From Trichoplax sp. H2 (lineage: Eukaryota > Placozoa > Uniplacotomia > Trichoplacea): a stretch of DNA of 64,000 bases. Positions 51,301-62,992 of this stretch are shown piece after piece. Every line of letters starts with the position of its first letter. Position 1 is the stretch's first letter. A model generated the notes under the pieces. The model was given only the letters and a program-made list of their open reading frames with translations. It had not been told where the DNA came from and did not search any database. The DNA lies in contig NOWV01000007.1 of assembly GCA_003344405.1 (NCBI GenBank), positions 744,001 to 808,000 of the forward strand, given 5' to 3'. The position numbers and the translations under genes were made by a program.

Positions 51301-53311
51301 GTAAAATGACTATAATACATTAAATTTAAATTACGGTAAAACGTTTTATACCATGATAAGGATTCCTTCCGATGTTTTATATCGATACTATATCCTTTGC
51401 ATAGGCATATTAGTTAAAATTATTTATGCTTATAAAAGTTTATCGACAATAGTCACCGGAATATTCAGTTTTAATATTATGAATATAGGCTAGATTAAAA
51501 TTCTTATTCGATTTTTATTCTTCCGGATCATTAGGGATTCCAATTCGATCCAGACGTAACAGATAGTCATCTTAGAGTTGATTTCGCAAAATCTAATACG
51601 AAGTCATATCGATCTCGCCATAACAGTTCCAATGGTCAAAATGTGAAAAATACAATTTACAACGGCAATATCCCTAATAAATTAGAGTTGGCTAATCCAG
51701 CCATACCAATATACAGAGAACATTCGATATGTAGGTGTTCTAATCAGCATGTGTGGAAACCCAATACAGCTTGATATGATTACTATTTTGCAAAATTTAC
51801 AAATTCAGCTACGTTAAACTTAATATTATGCTTTACTGCTGATATTGACAGCTGCGCCATAATGTAATTTAATCGTTTCTTTTGTTGTATTTAGTGAGAT
51901 ATCTTGTAGAGTTGTTATTATATTCTTATATTTCAAAACTCTTCTAAGATATACAATTTAACGAAATGTAAAATTTTACGTACTTAAAATATGCTATTTG
52001 TTACTCTTTACAATTCAAATAGCTACTATCGACCTGACTCCGACGTATTATCAAAATATCATACCTGAAACCTACGTTAATCACATACCAATGTAAGTAC
52101 CGTGATGTTTATATTCTCTAACTTAGACCAATTGGGACTTGAGAATTATACTAGCATATATTAAGAATTTTAATTATAAAAAACGAACAAAAAAGTCGAT
52201 AATCCAATTTTAAGGACTTAGCTATACTATAAATCTTTAATTTACAGCTTGATGAATAAAAATTGGCAATAGCTATATTATTTTTAATACTTTAGTTATC
52301 CATGTCCTACTGAAATTCCACAGCCAGCTTGTCATTCGGCTCCCCCTGTGTTACAACCTCACATGCAAAGCTTTCAGCAGCATCTGCCTCAAGTTTGTAG
52401 CACGCTTTTTGTTGCTAACTTAGGTCGTAATATAACTGATAAAGAACTACGAGATATATTTGGACGGTAAGAGTTTAAAACGCGTAATTACTAGCCATTG
52501 CTAGACTGCTACTTTGTCTTATGCGGTAAATTGATAAGATAAAAATATTGAACCATTATTGAAGCCTGTTTCACTATATACCGGTAATTAGTCTAACTAA
52601 TATTAAAGCATTTGGCATTCTTGTATGAAAGTAATGATAGAATAATCAATAATACACTAGATGTGTTGGCTTTCGAAGACTACGAATGCATAAAAAGCCA
52701 GGATTTCCAACAACCGCGTTTATAGAGTTTGCTGTAAGTTGATCATTCCATCTTGCATGTATTATATTATTAATGAAATTTCTGATATATATTCGCAGTA
52801 TAAGTAAGTGGTAAAATTGTATAGGTGTGTATATGCATATTTACTAATTACATCACAATAAATGTATAATAGAATATCCAGTTTGCAACACAAGCTCTAA
52901 ATGCGCTGCAAGGGTAAGTTGGCGTCCTTATTTAAAAGAATCTAAGAAAGTTTTAGACACCGGCATATACCTAATTTGTATTATATTTCATTTACATGGT
53001 GTACATGACGATGTATTATGCGTAAATACAGATACTTTGCTCGTTATTCTACCCAATTTGATCGATTATTTTTATATACTTACAGCCCTGCATAATTATT
53101 ATAACTTTCGCAATAATTATTAGCGGTGATGGTGGCAAACTCTACTTAAGCCAGGTTATCATCACACATGTAACCTAAGTATTTATATTTTAGAGCCATT
53201 ATTCAGTCTTCCGAATGCGGTGGGATTCGAATAGAATATGCTAGAAAAAAGATGGGTGAGGTAATAGCAAATAAGAAATTGCTGAATTCAGTTCTACTTT
53301 CTGCTTTTTGA
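45318..53311 (+). CDS. RBPMS: RBPMS/MEC-8-family RNA-binding protein with two RRMs
   Basis: Post-transcriptional regulator of the RBPMS/couch potato/MEC-8 family, expected to bind CAC-type RNA motifs. Ten exons: 45318-45350, 50209-50286, 50380-50418, 51155-51217, 51535-51730, 52023-52092, 52296-52466, 52661-52733, 52882-52913, 53194-53311; 290 aa. RRM1: [14 protein letters not shown] (RNP2), [27 protein letters not shown] (RNP1), [17 protein letters not shown]. After a Pro/Gln-rich linker, RRM2: [17 protein letters not shown] (RNP2), [12 protein letters not shown] (RNP1), [14 protein letters not shown]. Vertebrate RBPMS has only the first RRM; nematode MEC-8 has both. The short first exon ends DSEEE, as in human RBPMS just before the RRM. 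Intron 1 is 4.9 kb. The last exon reads to TGA at 53309; a possible donor at 53261 could splice to an unseen exon instead. An AATAAA sits at 53388-53393. Confidence 0.9.
45351..50208 (+). other. Long first intron of the RBPMS-like gene
   Basis: At 4,858 bp this intron is far longer than any other in the window. It contains a 69-bp tandem repeat (47007-47353) and several short open frames (such as 46072-46344, 49058-49327 and, on the minus strand, 49829-49533) with no recognisable protein. It could hold regulatory elements; I cannot name any. Confidence 0.7.
47007..47353. repeat. 69-bp tandem repeat, five copies
   Basis: Five copies begin at 47007, 47076, 47145, 47214 and 47285 (GCAATAGAGGAAAATTTG core, then GTTAGCTAACCCAAGACATC). 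Copies two and three are closest; the outer copies are more diverged. Confidence 0.9.
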
Positions 53312-53387
53312 GTCAAACAATGCATAAAATTTCGAAATATGCAGTAATTAGTGTAGTGACTATTATACCATAATTATTCTAATTGAT

Positions 53388-53393
53388 AATAAA
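53388..53393 (+). terminator. Likely polyadenylation signal of the RBPMS-like gene
   Basis: AATAAA 77 bases after the TGA stop codon. Confidence 0.5.
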
Positions 53394-56300
53394 AATCTAT
53401 CCCTATTTTTGCATAGCCATCCATCCACCGCAATCATCTTGTGGCTTAGTCACGACCTATTTGTGAGAGGAAAATCGAATAAATTATGATTTATTCACGC
53501 TTTCTGCTTGCGCTTACAATGATTGCTGTCGCTACTGAGAAAAAAATTGATTAGCTAAATATAGGATTATTATCGTTATATTTGTTTTCTATAACTAGTA
53601 GTAAATCATATTTAAAAAAATTGAACAAGAAACCCCAGTTGATGCTACGGCTTGCATGCTTTTTCGCTCTTCGCTTCATGCCTTTGCTATTGCATTTATA
53701 GCAAGAAAAAGCATTAAATAATTAAAATATAAAATATTTACTGTTAAGCAGCAGATGCTTTGCAATTATTACTTTATACCTATTTAATCGTGAATCGATA
53801 ATCCATACCACAAATTGCATTCTGTTCTATAAATATGGACATTAGCCGTTACTTTTTTATACCATTCATGATTGATGTCTCCAAAACTGCATCATTGCAT
53901 TTTGCAGTACTTTCAGCTGATATTTATCCGTACGAGATCGATCTAACTTATGATACGATTACAGAGTCAACGTTTGAAAATATCAATGAATTGATCAGGT
54001 CTATATTTAATAGCTATTCTAAATGTTGCTATGTGAGTTTTCCTATCATAGTCTTTTATGTTATCCTTTATAAACGCTAGCGTACGTGAGGAAATTATTT
54101 CAATTAATTGCGTTTAATTATATGGAATGGTTTGAAATGGCGAAGTTTTATCGAATTAGCTACCTAAAGTTTAGTAGCAATCATGATAACCATCACCGAT
54201 ATGTTTTTTCCTCATTATGGATTAATTCCGTAAAGTTAGCTCTACATCGATTGCCAAGTAATTTAACAAATATACTACATTGCGGTATTGCTATGCTAAG
54301 AAAATAAGCTAAAATGGTGATAGCTTTCGTTTAATACGCTTTATTACTCTATATCAGAAGGATTGTTATTGATTTCATATAATGCTACAATAGTTTGATT
54401 AACAAAATTAACAGAAATCAAATCGCTTAAAATTGAAGTATTTTATACTGAAGTTATAATTGTGTCAACTCTTTGTTTAATATTGCAATTTCTCGTCCAT
54501 CAAATGAATTTTGGCTGTTAATAATGATTTTATTGAATTCAATTTAACTGTGTAAGCTCTACTAGATACAGATACACATTAGTAGATTGTTCTGTAATAG
54601 ATTCAATTTATTAGGGAAATTGATCCTTTCTAACAAATACTTTATGATAATTGAATTTGTTTTGGCTTGACTATTTTATATCTTGGCAGCATTAATGGAT
54701 TGTTCTGTTGTTGAAATACAATGCTTACCTTCTACTTGTCTGTAGATTAAAAACAAAAAAGAAATGGCTGACTTTCATGATTGATTTCTTGCAGTACTGA
54801 GCAATGAACACGATATTGGCTAAATGACAGAAACTGAATTTGTTGATAGTAGGAATGAACTAAAATGAGTTAGACGTCATATTTTTGCAAGGCTAGAGAA
54901 CCCTAATACAGCATTGAAAGCTTTTGTCCATTGAGTCAATCTACCAATTTGATAATTTTCCGTTATTCTATGCAGGAGTAGGTTACTTGGTGGTATTTTG
55001 AACTACCAGTGCTTGTAATTTACAGTCATGTCGTGAAATTTTACTACGGGTCAAGAAATCTTAGGATGTACTACACTTAGAAGTCTCATAATATTCTACA
55101 GCAGATTCAAAAAATTGTTCCTGAATACAAAATTTTCGCGTTTTTCTGTGGATTTTATTACCTAGTCAACTTTAAAATTTTTACGATAGAGTGCAGGTAT
55201 AAAGTCCTCTGATCAAATTTTCAACTCATAAATTGCGTTGCCATGCATAATATAATGTTTGAGTGTGCTTTAATTATGAAGTATGTATCTACCACATTCC
55301 AAGTCATTTTATTACCCTTATATCGCAAATCTTACCCGTTATTACGGTACGAGTACGCGTATATTCTGAAGAGATGTATTTGCATTTAATTAACATCATC
55401 GTACTATTTATATATTCCATTTACAAAGCTATTTTGTATCAATTTTACTAGCATCCTTATTAAGGGATTACGCGTATAACAACAGGGTTGATAAGAAGTG
55501 AACCATAATTCTTTTCAGCAATTCTTTCGTGTCCTTGTGCTATGCATGTTGAACTAAATTTTCCAACTAATAGGATGATCATCCTCTTCAATTATGGCCA
55601 TATTAAGTATTCAACTTTAAATCTTTATACTCTTTCTGTTGTAATTAACTGCTTGCCAGAGGTTGGTCATATGCCATGAATCAATAGATCTGCACCAGTC
55701 GAATATGCATTTCTGTATAATTCCATAATCAAAAGTGGACAATTAATATTAAATACAATTACTACCCTAGCTAAAGTGAATAGTTTTGACAGAAATGGGC
55801 TGTTTGCCTAACAACAGGTAACCGCAATAAGCCTGTCATTGATAACCGACCGATTCAGTATATGCAATAACATCAAGTTGCACCAGCATATAATATACAT
55901 CGATACATAAATAATGCGTGAAATAGCATTTCTATGCGAAGAATCCATTACAAGTGGTATAGAGTGATAGGCTGTAATGGGGTACCGATATTATACAGCC
56001 AAGGATAAGCAGTTATGGTGTTGATTCTGTTTTTGAAAGGCATTCAATTATTAATCACGAATAAATGTAAGCGCAAAGTTGATCAAGAGAAATAGTACTA
56101 TAAATCTCTTTACTGTAAAGTAGCTTAGGAATAGTGATAGCATACGCATGCGAAAACAATATAACTTTCACCGTATATGTACTTATATTAGTAAATACTT
56201 TTCTACGGTAAGTTAAGAATAGATGAAGACTATTTTGGAAAAAGGAGTTTGACACAAGCTTTCTATTTGTATATCAAAAACATGTCTATTTAAAAGACGT

Positions 56301-57681
56301 GGTTATTCCAGCATCAAGAGTGTGTGATGTTTTATCTTCATGGCAGAGCTGTATACGCTCGCATAACCAATTCTGTATGGAAAGCAACGAATTTCCGCTG
56401 TCAGGGCATCTAAGAGGAAATTAAAAAGTTCCTGCTACAGTATACCATAAGTAATCAAGCAAAACATTTCATAATTGTACGAAGATCGCCTGTGCTACTG
56501 ACAAATAGCATTGAATGTAGTGAATCATTAACATATCATAATACTGTCTTTTTTACTAGTTCTTAGTATCGCTTAATTTAGGGTGTGCTACCGTGTTTAT
56601 TTATTTAGTCTTTTGCTTTCTAAAAGTAGCAGGTTAGGCCTAATTGACAACGATTACCCACTAAATTTGCATTAGTCAGTGATGTACAGTAGTTATTGAT
56701 TAGATAACCTGCTATGAAACAAACTCTTGTATAGCATACGCTTATAGCAAGTACGACACCGGAAATGTGATGAAGAAGAAAAACAATATGACGAAAAATG
56801 CAAGTCAAGACATTGATTCCTAGTAAAGAACGTCTTACGTGCATATATGGGTAAAACCCCAATGGCAGTTATTTATTTATTTACTACTGTACAGCACTCA
56901 CTTCCACGCGACTGTACTACGATATTATGATGTAACAAAGCAAATATGGATTATTACGAAACGCCCAAGTTACTGAAAGTGAACAAGACTATGGGTTACC
57001 CAGCGCTTCTATAACAACTAAAAACCTTCCAATTTTTTTATCCTTGAAATGATTGGTCATGATGAATGCTAAAGAACAAGCTGTATCCTACCTATATACT
57101 GTACATAAAGTAGAAGTGTTTTTTTTTTGTAATACCATCATGGCCAAATGGAGAGTTAATAAGCCTCTGATGATTTATTTATGATTGACTGGTGGCCCTT
57201 TCTATTTTCATACAACTTTGGCTCATAAATAACCATCATATATCAGTCTTTCAAAGTATTAAGGAAAAATAACAAAATATTCAAGGGTAGTCAACCAGCT
57301 AAGGGTATATTAAGTTAACCTAGACTGGTGTGATTTAGCTTGGTTTTATTATTATTTTTAACACTCACTGTCACAATTTTTTAACAGCATGGATTTAAAT
57401 TGGGAAAATCATTTTTGAATTGACAATCATGACTCATTTAAACAGTATTCTATATCAGTGAATCGATGGGGAAAGGAGTTTGTTCCTTTGCCAATATTGA
57501 CTAAAAAATGAACTTAAATTGGAAGAAATGAAATGGTGCCTGCGCAAATCGGAATGTGATGTAGTAGAAAACAATACTATTTTTTGCAGTACTGAATGTC
57601 TAGTATTGTTATTATTATTGATTTCTAAATTATGACTACAGTAGTTGATTGCCTGCTACGTTACTGTAAGAATGTACGTTA

Positions 57682-57775
57682 GTCTCCGGCATTTTGTAAT
57701 TATATTTTTACTACCTATTCGAGAGCAGTTTCAGCAAGAGGTAGTAAATTATAATTTCAAAATGTCGGATATTAG
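57682..57775. repeat. Foldback (inverted repeat) element
   Basis: Arms of about 30-35 bases at 57682-57716 and 57739-57775 are inverted copies with a few mismatches around a loop of about 22 bases. The outer ends carry CCGGCATTTTG and CAAAATGTCGG. It resembles a small MITE-like foldback. Confidence 0.75.
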
Positions 57776-57824
57776 TGTCCGTGCTATATTTTAGAATTGG
57801 GTTCGGTTGGTATTGAACCGATAG

Positions 57825-58302
57825 TGTGGAGACGGCACCCAGTGTCATAGCTTACTGTAGAGATTCGTACTGTGTGTGTTGCCGGCTGGCGTATATTGGG
57901 GGGAATCATAACGGCCCGTCTGCAGTGTACGTCCGTTGTGCGTTTCAATCGTTTTCGATCGTGTCTACCTTTGGGAATAGTAGTGTCGATAAGCGCGTCA
58001 CATTGTCACTGCGCATTGTGTGCAACGTCAATACGAACACCCCCTATTCAATTGCGATTGTCATGACGAAGGAGTCAAGCTGTGGTGAGTCAACCGGCAT
58101 TACAACGTTGTTCATTTTTCCATTGTCTTTCCCGCAGTCACTGCAAATCAGCGCTAAGCTTGAAGTCATTATCATAGAGTCACTTCAATCTCCTCTGTGC
58201 GACAATCGACAGGATGACTTGCGGTCAATAACTTCATATAGCACGTCAGCATTGGTCGATTTCACTGGCAAGTTATTTTTTAGATTTCCATCCCCATAAT
58301 AA
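57825..58302 (+). CDS. Unassigned open frame in a GC-richer island (possible exon)
   Basis: An open frame of about 157 codons in a segment with clearly more G+C and CpG than its surroundings, just after a plausible acceptor (AG at 57823-57824). No ATG opens it. I do not recognise the protein: it has several Cys in the first 40 residues, many Ser/Thr, and no clear membrane segment. A second frame is also open for 64 codons here, which weakens the coding case. It could be an exon of a larger gene, part of a degraded element, or chance. Confidence 0.25.
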
Positions 58303-60876
58303 TAATTACAACAATTTCTCTTTGGCCTTGGTTAATTATGGAGGTAGAAATACTCTGTAGGTTGTAAATAACTCTTTTATTTGTCCAGTCAACTTGTTAA
58401 ACCACTCGCTTCTATCCTGAATATTCCATAACCTATTGCAAATTTCAATCACTCTCCATTCTATTGACTTCAACGTGGAAATAACATTGGTCATTGATTG
58501 CATGAGTGGAAGTCAATCAGAATTTTTTTTTTTCTGGTACACCAACTTCACTGCCATTGAAATTGGCAAGAAATTCTTCAATCCTTTCCATTGATCGTAG
58601 GTACGTCTATCCTGTTATCAATTCAACAACAGTTCATCTCTGTATAGGATCAAATAATAGTTAGTTTTCAAGCAGAGTAACGGATAGGTCTTGAATGTCC
58701 TTAGGTTTGAATTCCAGCCATTTCATCACTGATTACGTACTCTCTCGGAGGAAAAAATACGCTTTGCAATGGCTTCACAAGATTGCAGGAATGATTTCAC
58801 TTTCAAAGGTACGTTTTCACTGACCGAACACGGATTTCCCAAGTACATGTCATGTTGATATCAACAACACCATGACCCTCTTTACATTCTTGTATCGGTC
58901 TATGTATTAATGAAAATATTCCATGTTCAGTTTAAAAGATTGGGCTACTTTTTCGCATTTCTATTCTTGATATGATTTCGATAGACTGTAATGCGTAGAG
59001 TGTAGATTCTCATTGATTGGATAGAATTACAAGTCGAAGACTTGATAGCTTTCCCCCGATTGAGCATCATTCCATCAACTAATTTTTATTCATCGTAGGG
59101 ATTAATTTATTTGTTACTGTATTACTAGAGAATAATAGAAGTATACTACTGGATCAAATAGTAAATCTACCGTGATTGATGAAATAAAATGATGACGTAC
59201 CGTACGATGAACGTGATTGATTACGGATGAGAATGGTAGCCATGTTATGATGAACTTGTTTATCGTTGTATTCGACTATTGCACCTTATTTGATCGACTG
59301 AGTTACATTGATTTTTGTACTTCTGACTTGTTGCATCTTTATGGTAGTACAGTAGTTAAAGAGTGAATTTCTATTTTCATTTGATGTTATTCTTCAATAG
59401 TTCCGTCTCTAGTTTAATACTAATGTGTACTGTTTACGCACTTCCGTGTATCTGATGTTAACATCGCATGATGATAAAGTATGTAAACGCAATCGATCAA
59501 TTTACAGGAACAAGTAATTTGATCGTAAAGACCAATTGAAGTATCGTCAGTGACATCTTTTATTCATTGAGATATTTTTTTTGACGTTGACCATTTATAT
59601 GTTGTCGTTCAGTAATAAAAATGTTAATAATGTACTGTAATAATTCATTCAAGCACAAGATGATCAGTTGGTCAAGCATGAAAACTTTCACTCTGTGCAA
59701 AGCACAACTGTTGATCTTGTTATTGACCAACTGTGTGTCATTCTAATTACGTTAATCTTTGCTAGTTACTGGCAAATTATCCAGAGATTATACGAAAATT
59801 CAATGGACACATTTAAATTGTCCGGTAGCGAAGTAATCATAATTTCTTATAAACTACCATCGACACACAATCAAAATTATACAATTAAACTCCTTTATAG
59901 TGGACAATACTCATTGGTATTATTACCTAAAACAAAGCTATCAGCGTAGGCATTATAGTGCCAATGATGTGTACAGATGGAAATTTGCGCTACTTTGAAA
60001 GTAATGATAGGATTGACAGAAATATTTAAAAACTATTATTTCACTTTGCATCATGTTTAGTAATTGATTTGAGCATATTGGAATACTAGATTTTGTTTTA
60101 ATCTTTAATTTGAATTACTAATGCAATTTCATAACTTTGATGAATCTCTCCTGTCATGGGCATACGAGGTACTACCGTATGCTCTTACTTAGTAGTATAC
60201 AAGTGTGCGTGGAAATGTTTACTAACAATACAAGGAACATCTTAATGAATCGTGACCATGTTGTTTGTCATTAATAAATATGTATACTGTAGTTTGATGG
60301 TGTACTCGTATATCAATTTCAAGCTCTTGCAATAACATACTGTACTGTACAAATGCATAACCTTACAGTATCTACAAAAATCATCTACAGTATTGTAAAA
60401 TAGTTCACCACATCCACTTAACTTGTGTACGGTATGTGTACAGTTAATGCATTACTTAACTGGTACTTTGAAGCTCTCATTTTGAAAAGTATTTAACCTC
60501 TCATTGATATCTTTGTTGTGCTACAACTTATCGTATCATTCAATATTGGTATCATGATTATGTGCGGTACAGTTCTAACTCCTATTTAGGAACTGTAGTC
60601 AATTTTGCAAAAGCTTTTCTGCTCAGATTCGTGGAAACTATGTAATTTTACGCATACTCTTTCATCATCGTACCCTAACATACCCATAAATTACAGTATT
60701 TTATTAGTGTGTGTAGTAATCTCGAATTTATAGACGTGACAGTATTACGTACTGTTAGTGACTACCGTGATGACTGTTAAGTATTTTACTTACATTTTTT
60801 ACTAGTATTGATCAAATTTCCATGAAACGGCTTAAACTTATATTAGTCTCGTTTGTTCCATCCTTCTGTTTGATAG

Positions 60877-62825
60877 TACTATTACTTGGTCACTCTGACT
60901 CTGGAAAGAAGGAACTTTATTCCTATTTTAATAAAGATTCTCCTAAGGTAGACTTTATTAGTACGATTGGTGTAGACTATGCCGTGAAAAGTGTCAAAAT
61001 CGGTTTCAAATTGGTAAAGGCTCAAATTTGGGATACCGGTAACTGATGATAGCTAGTCAGTAGCTTTATTATGTTCTATATACGTGTACTACCTGTAGTA
61101 CTATCGAAATACATTGGATCTTCATTAATTCCTTCCGTGAAATATTTCGATGGTTAGACATAGTAACCCTCTAACATATCACAGAACAATAATTGATCTG
61201 GTGCTAATGAAACGATAGTTCTTTCTTTGATTATCTCTTGTTAGTGTCGATTGATAAAGTTTAGTAGCTCTTGCATACTGTGACTTTGTATATTAGAGGA
61301 TGCATGTAGACGTTTACATTTAAAATTTTTTTACATCAAATATATAGTATTTCGGAATAAACAGTAGTTTAAATACTCCTCCTCTTGTCCAAACCTATCA
61401 ATTATTAGAGGAGTTCACTACCACAGCTGATTATGCACCTACATAGAAATATCATTTACAGTAAATTACAGATACCTTTCAGTAATTTCAAGTTTAAAGA
61501 ATGATTTCTTTTATACGAGTATATCAATTTTTTATAGTGATGATTTGTTTAAAAATAACAGGATTGTTTTATTGAAATCATCAGCTGTACTTCTTTTCAT
61601 AGAGAGTAAATGCTAACTGTATAAAATTGTAAAAGTGTATGAGCGTAAATTACACTTCCAATTTGAAATATTTATAATTTTGCATTTGCATTTTAGTTTA
61701 TCAAGACCAATTGAAAGCAGTTAGAAGCCCGTAAGTGAATTAAATTATTTTTAACACTATTTCAGCCTAACTTACAAAGTATACTGTATGCGTCATACCG
61801 TCAATGTAAATAATTTTTATGAGCCAATCATGCGATACTAACATTCAGTACTGCGTATCTGGCCCCTAGGTATTATTTTCGAGGAGCAGCTGGGGTTATT
61901 TTTATATTTGATGTTACCAAACGTCATACGTACGAAAATATTAGAGATTGGTTAAATGACTCTTATGTCTACGGCGATAATAAATTGGTAACCTTATTAA
62001 TTGGAAATACGAGCAAATATAATGAAGGAATGGAAAGAGCTGTGTCAAAAACTGAAGTAAAGTTTGGTAATCAGATTGAGCTATTAATTTCTGATAGCTA
62101 AGAGTAGTTTGACACTATGCTTATGTACATATAACAGAGAAATTGTCTATTTTGCCATCAAAATATAAATCGGAGTGTAAGGATGCCTTTCAACTTTATT
62201 ATCATTGCTGAATATCTGTAATGATTATGCATTCCTACTTTTAGAAAATAAAACTTCGTATTATGTGGAAACATGCATTTCTGACACTACTATTGTCGAA
62301 GGTGCATTCCAACGATTTATGGCAGGTATGATGAAATCAACTCTTATCAAATTGTATAGGCTATAGAAATCATCGATTACGGATGCTGATCAGTAAATGC
62401 TGGTCTGGATAACATAGATTGAGCCCTTTCTTTCTATTTATAAGCTAAGCAATACTGTACATTAAATTCAGATTGCTAATATAAACTGTTATTGTCTTGA
62501 CAGAGATTTATCGAAAGCAGGTAATTCGCCGCTGAGTAGGAGGATACGCGTATGATTAAACTCATTTGGCACATTTATCGTCTCCTAATGTGTAGAAATT
62601 GTGGTTGTTGGCTATTGTATTAATCATAATATTACCGTAGTATATAAATGTTGAATATTTAATGCTAACATTGTATGTTTTAATTTTTTCGTGTAGTTCG
62701 TTCATGCTATTGAGAACTCACCATTAAAATTCCATGCTCCTTTTAAAGGTATTCCATTTAGCGATGCATTTATGATTCGATTTTACGAGATCTTGTACGA
62801 TACTACTGTAGGTATCTTAATTTAA
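60877..62825 (+). CDS. Rab11-like pseudo-GTPase A (first exon not located)
   Basis: Ras-superfamily protein closest to the Rab11 group. Exons: 60877-61038, 61697-61730, 61870-62066, 62245-62325, 62504-62520 (17 nt), 62697-62825 or an earlier donor. Conserved frame: VLLLGHSDSGKKE (P-loop), STIGVDYAVKSVKI, VKAQIWDT, RGAAGVIFIFDVTKRHTYENIRDW, LLIGNTSK, YYVETC, VEGAFQRFMAEIYRKQ. Departures from a working GTPase: GKK instead of GK[S/T]; the WDTAGQE segment reads WDTVYQD; NKxD is NTSK. Read through to the TAA at 62823, the tail has no prenylation cysteines. The phase-1 acceptor at 60876 sits exactly where Rab11 genes are split before the P-loop, so a short upstream exon is expected. The fold call is firm; loss of GTP binding is inferred. 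Confidence 0.8.
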
Positions 62826-62992
62826 TTGATACTCTAATTATAAGTATCATGTCACGGTTTTCGATATGCCATTGAGTATATCTTTATCCAAGCGATGATT
62901 ACTGTATAGATCAATATATTAGCCTAGGATATAAAATTCTCCACCAACAGAGTATTAATGCTAATGAACTGTAATCGTTTATTCAACCTTAG

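Larger units (their letters stand above)
53312..60876. other. 7.5-kb region with no confidently supported gene
   Basis: AT-rich sequence with short open frames lacking recognisable domains, for example 53835-54080, 54086-54307, 59668-59949 and, on the minus strand, 56862-56620 (hydrophobic). It includes a foldback at 57682-57775 and a GC-richer open frame at 57825-58302. TACTGTA/GTACAG words are dense from 60280 to 60440. The first exon of the Rab-like gene must lie somewhere before 60877. Confidence 0.5.

Noticed and set aside
56620-56862. Hydrophobic 80-codon minus-strand open frame
   Set aside because: It looked faintly like a membrane protein segment, but no family motif could be matched and no neighbouring exons fit.
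59668-59949. 93-codon plus-strand open frame
   Set aside because: One hydrophobic stretch only, no Rab-like or other motif, and no supporting splice sites.
60822-60876. ATG-led hydrophobic N-terminus for Rab-like A (MKRLKLILVSF...)
   Set aside because: It is in frame, but both paralogues have an AG acceptor exactly before the P-loop exon, where Rab11-type genes are split, and gene B has no equivalent leader. It is more likely intron than a signal anchor.
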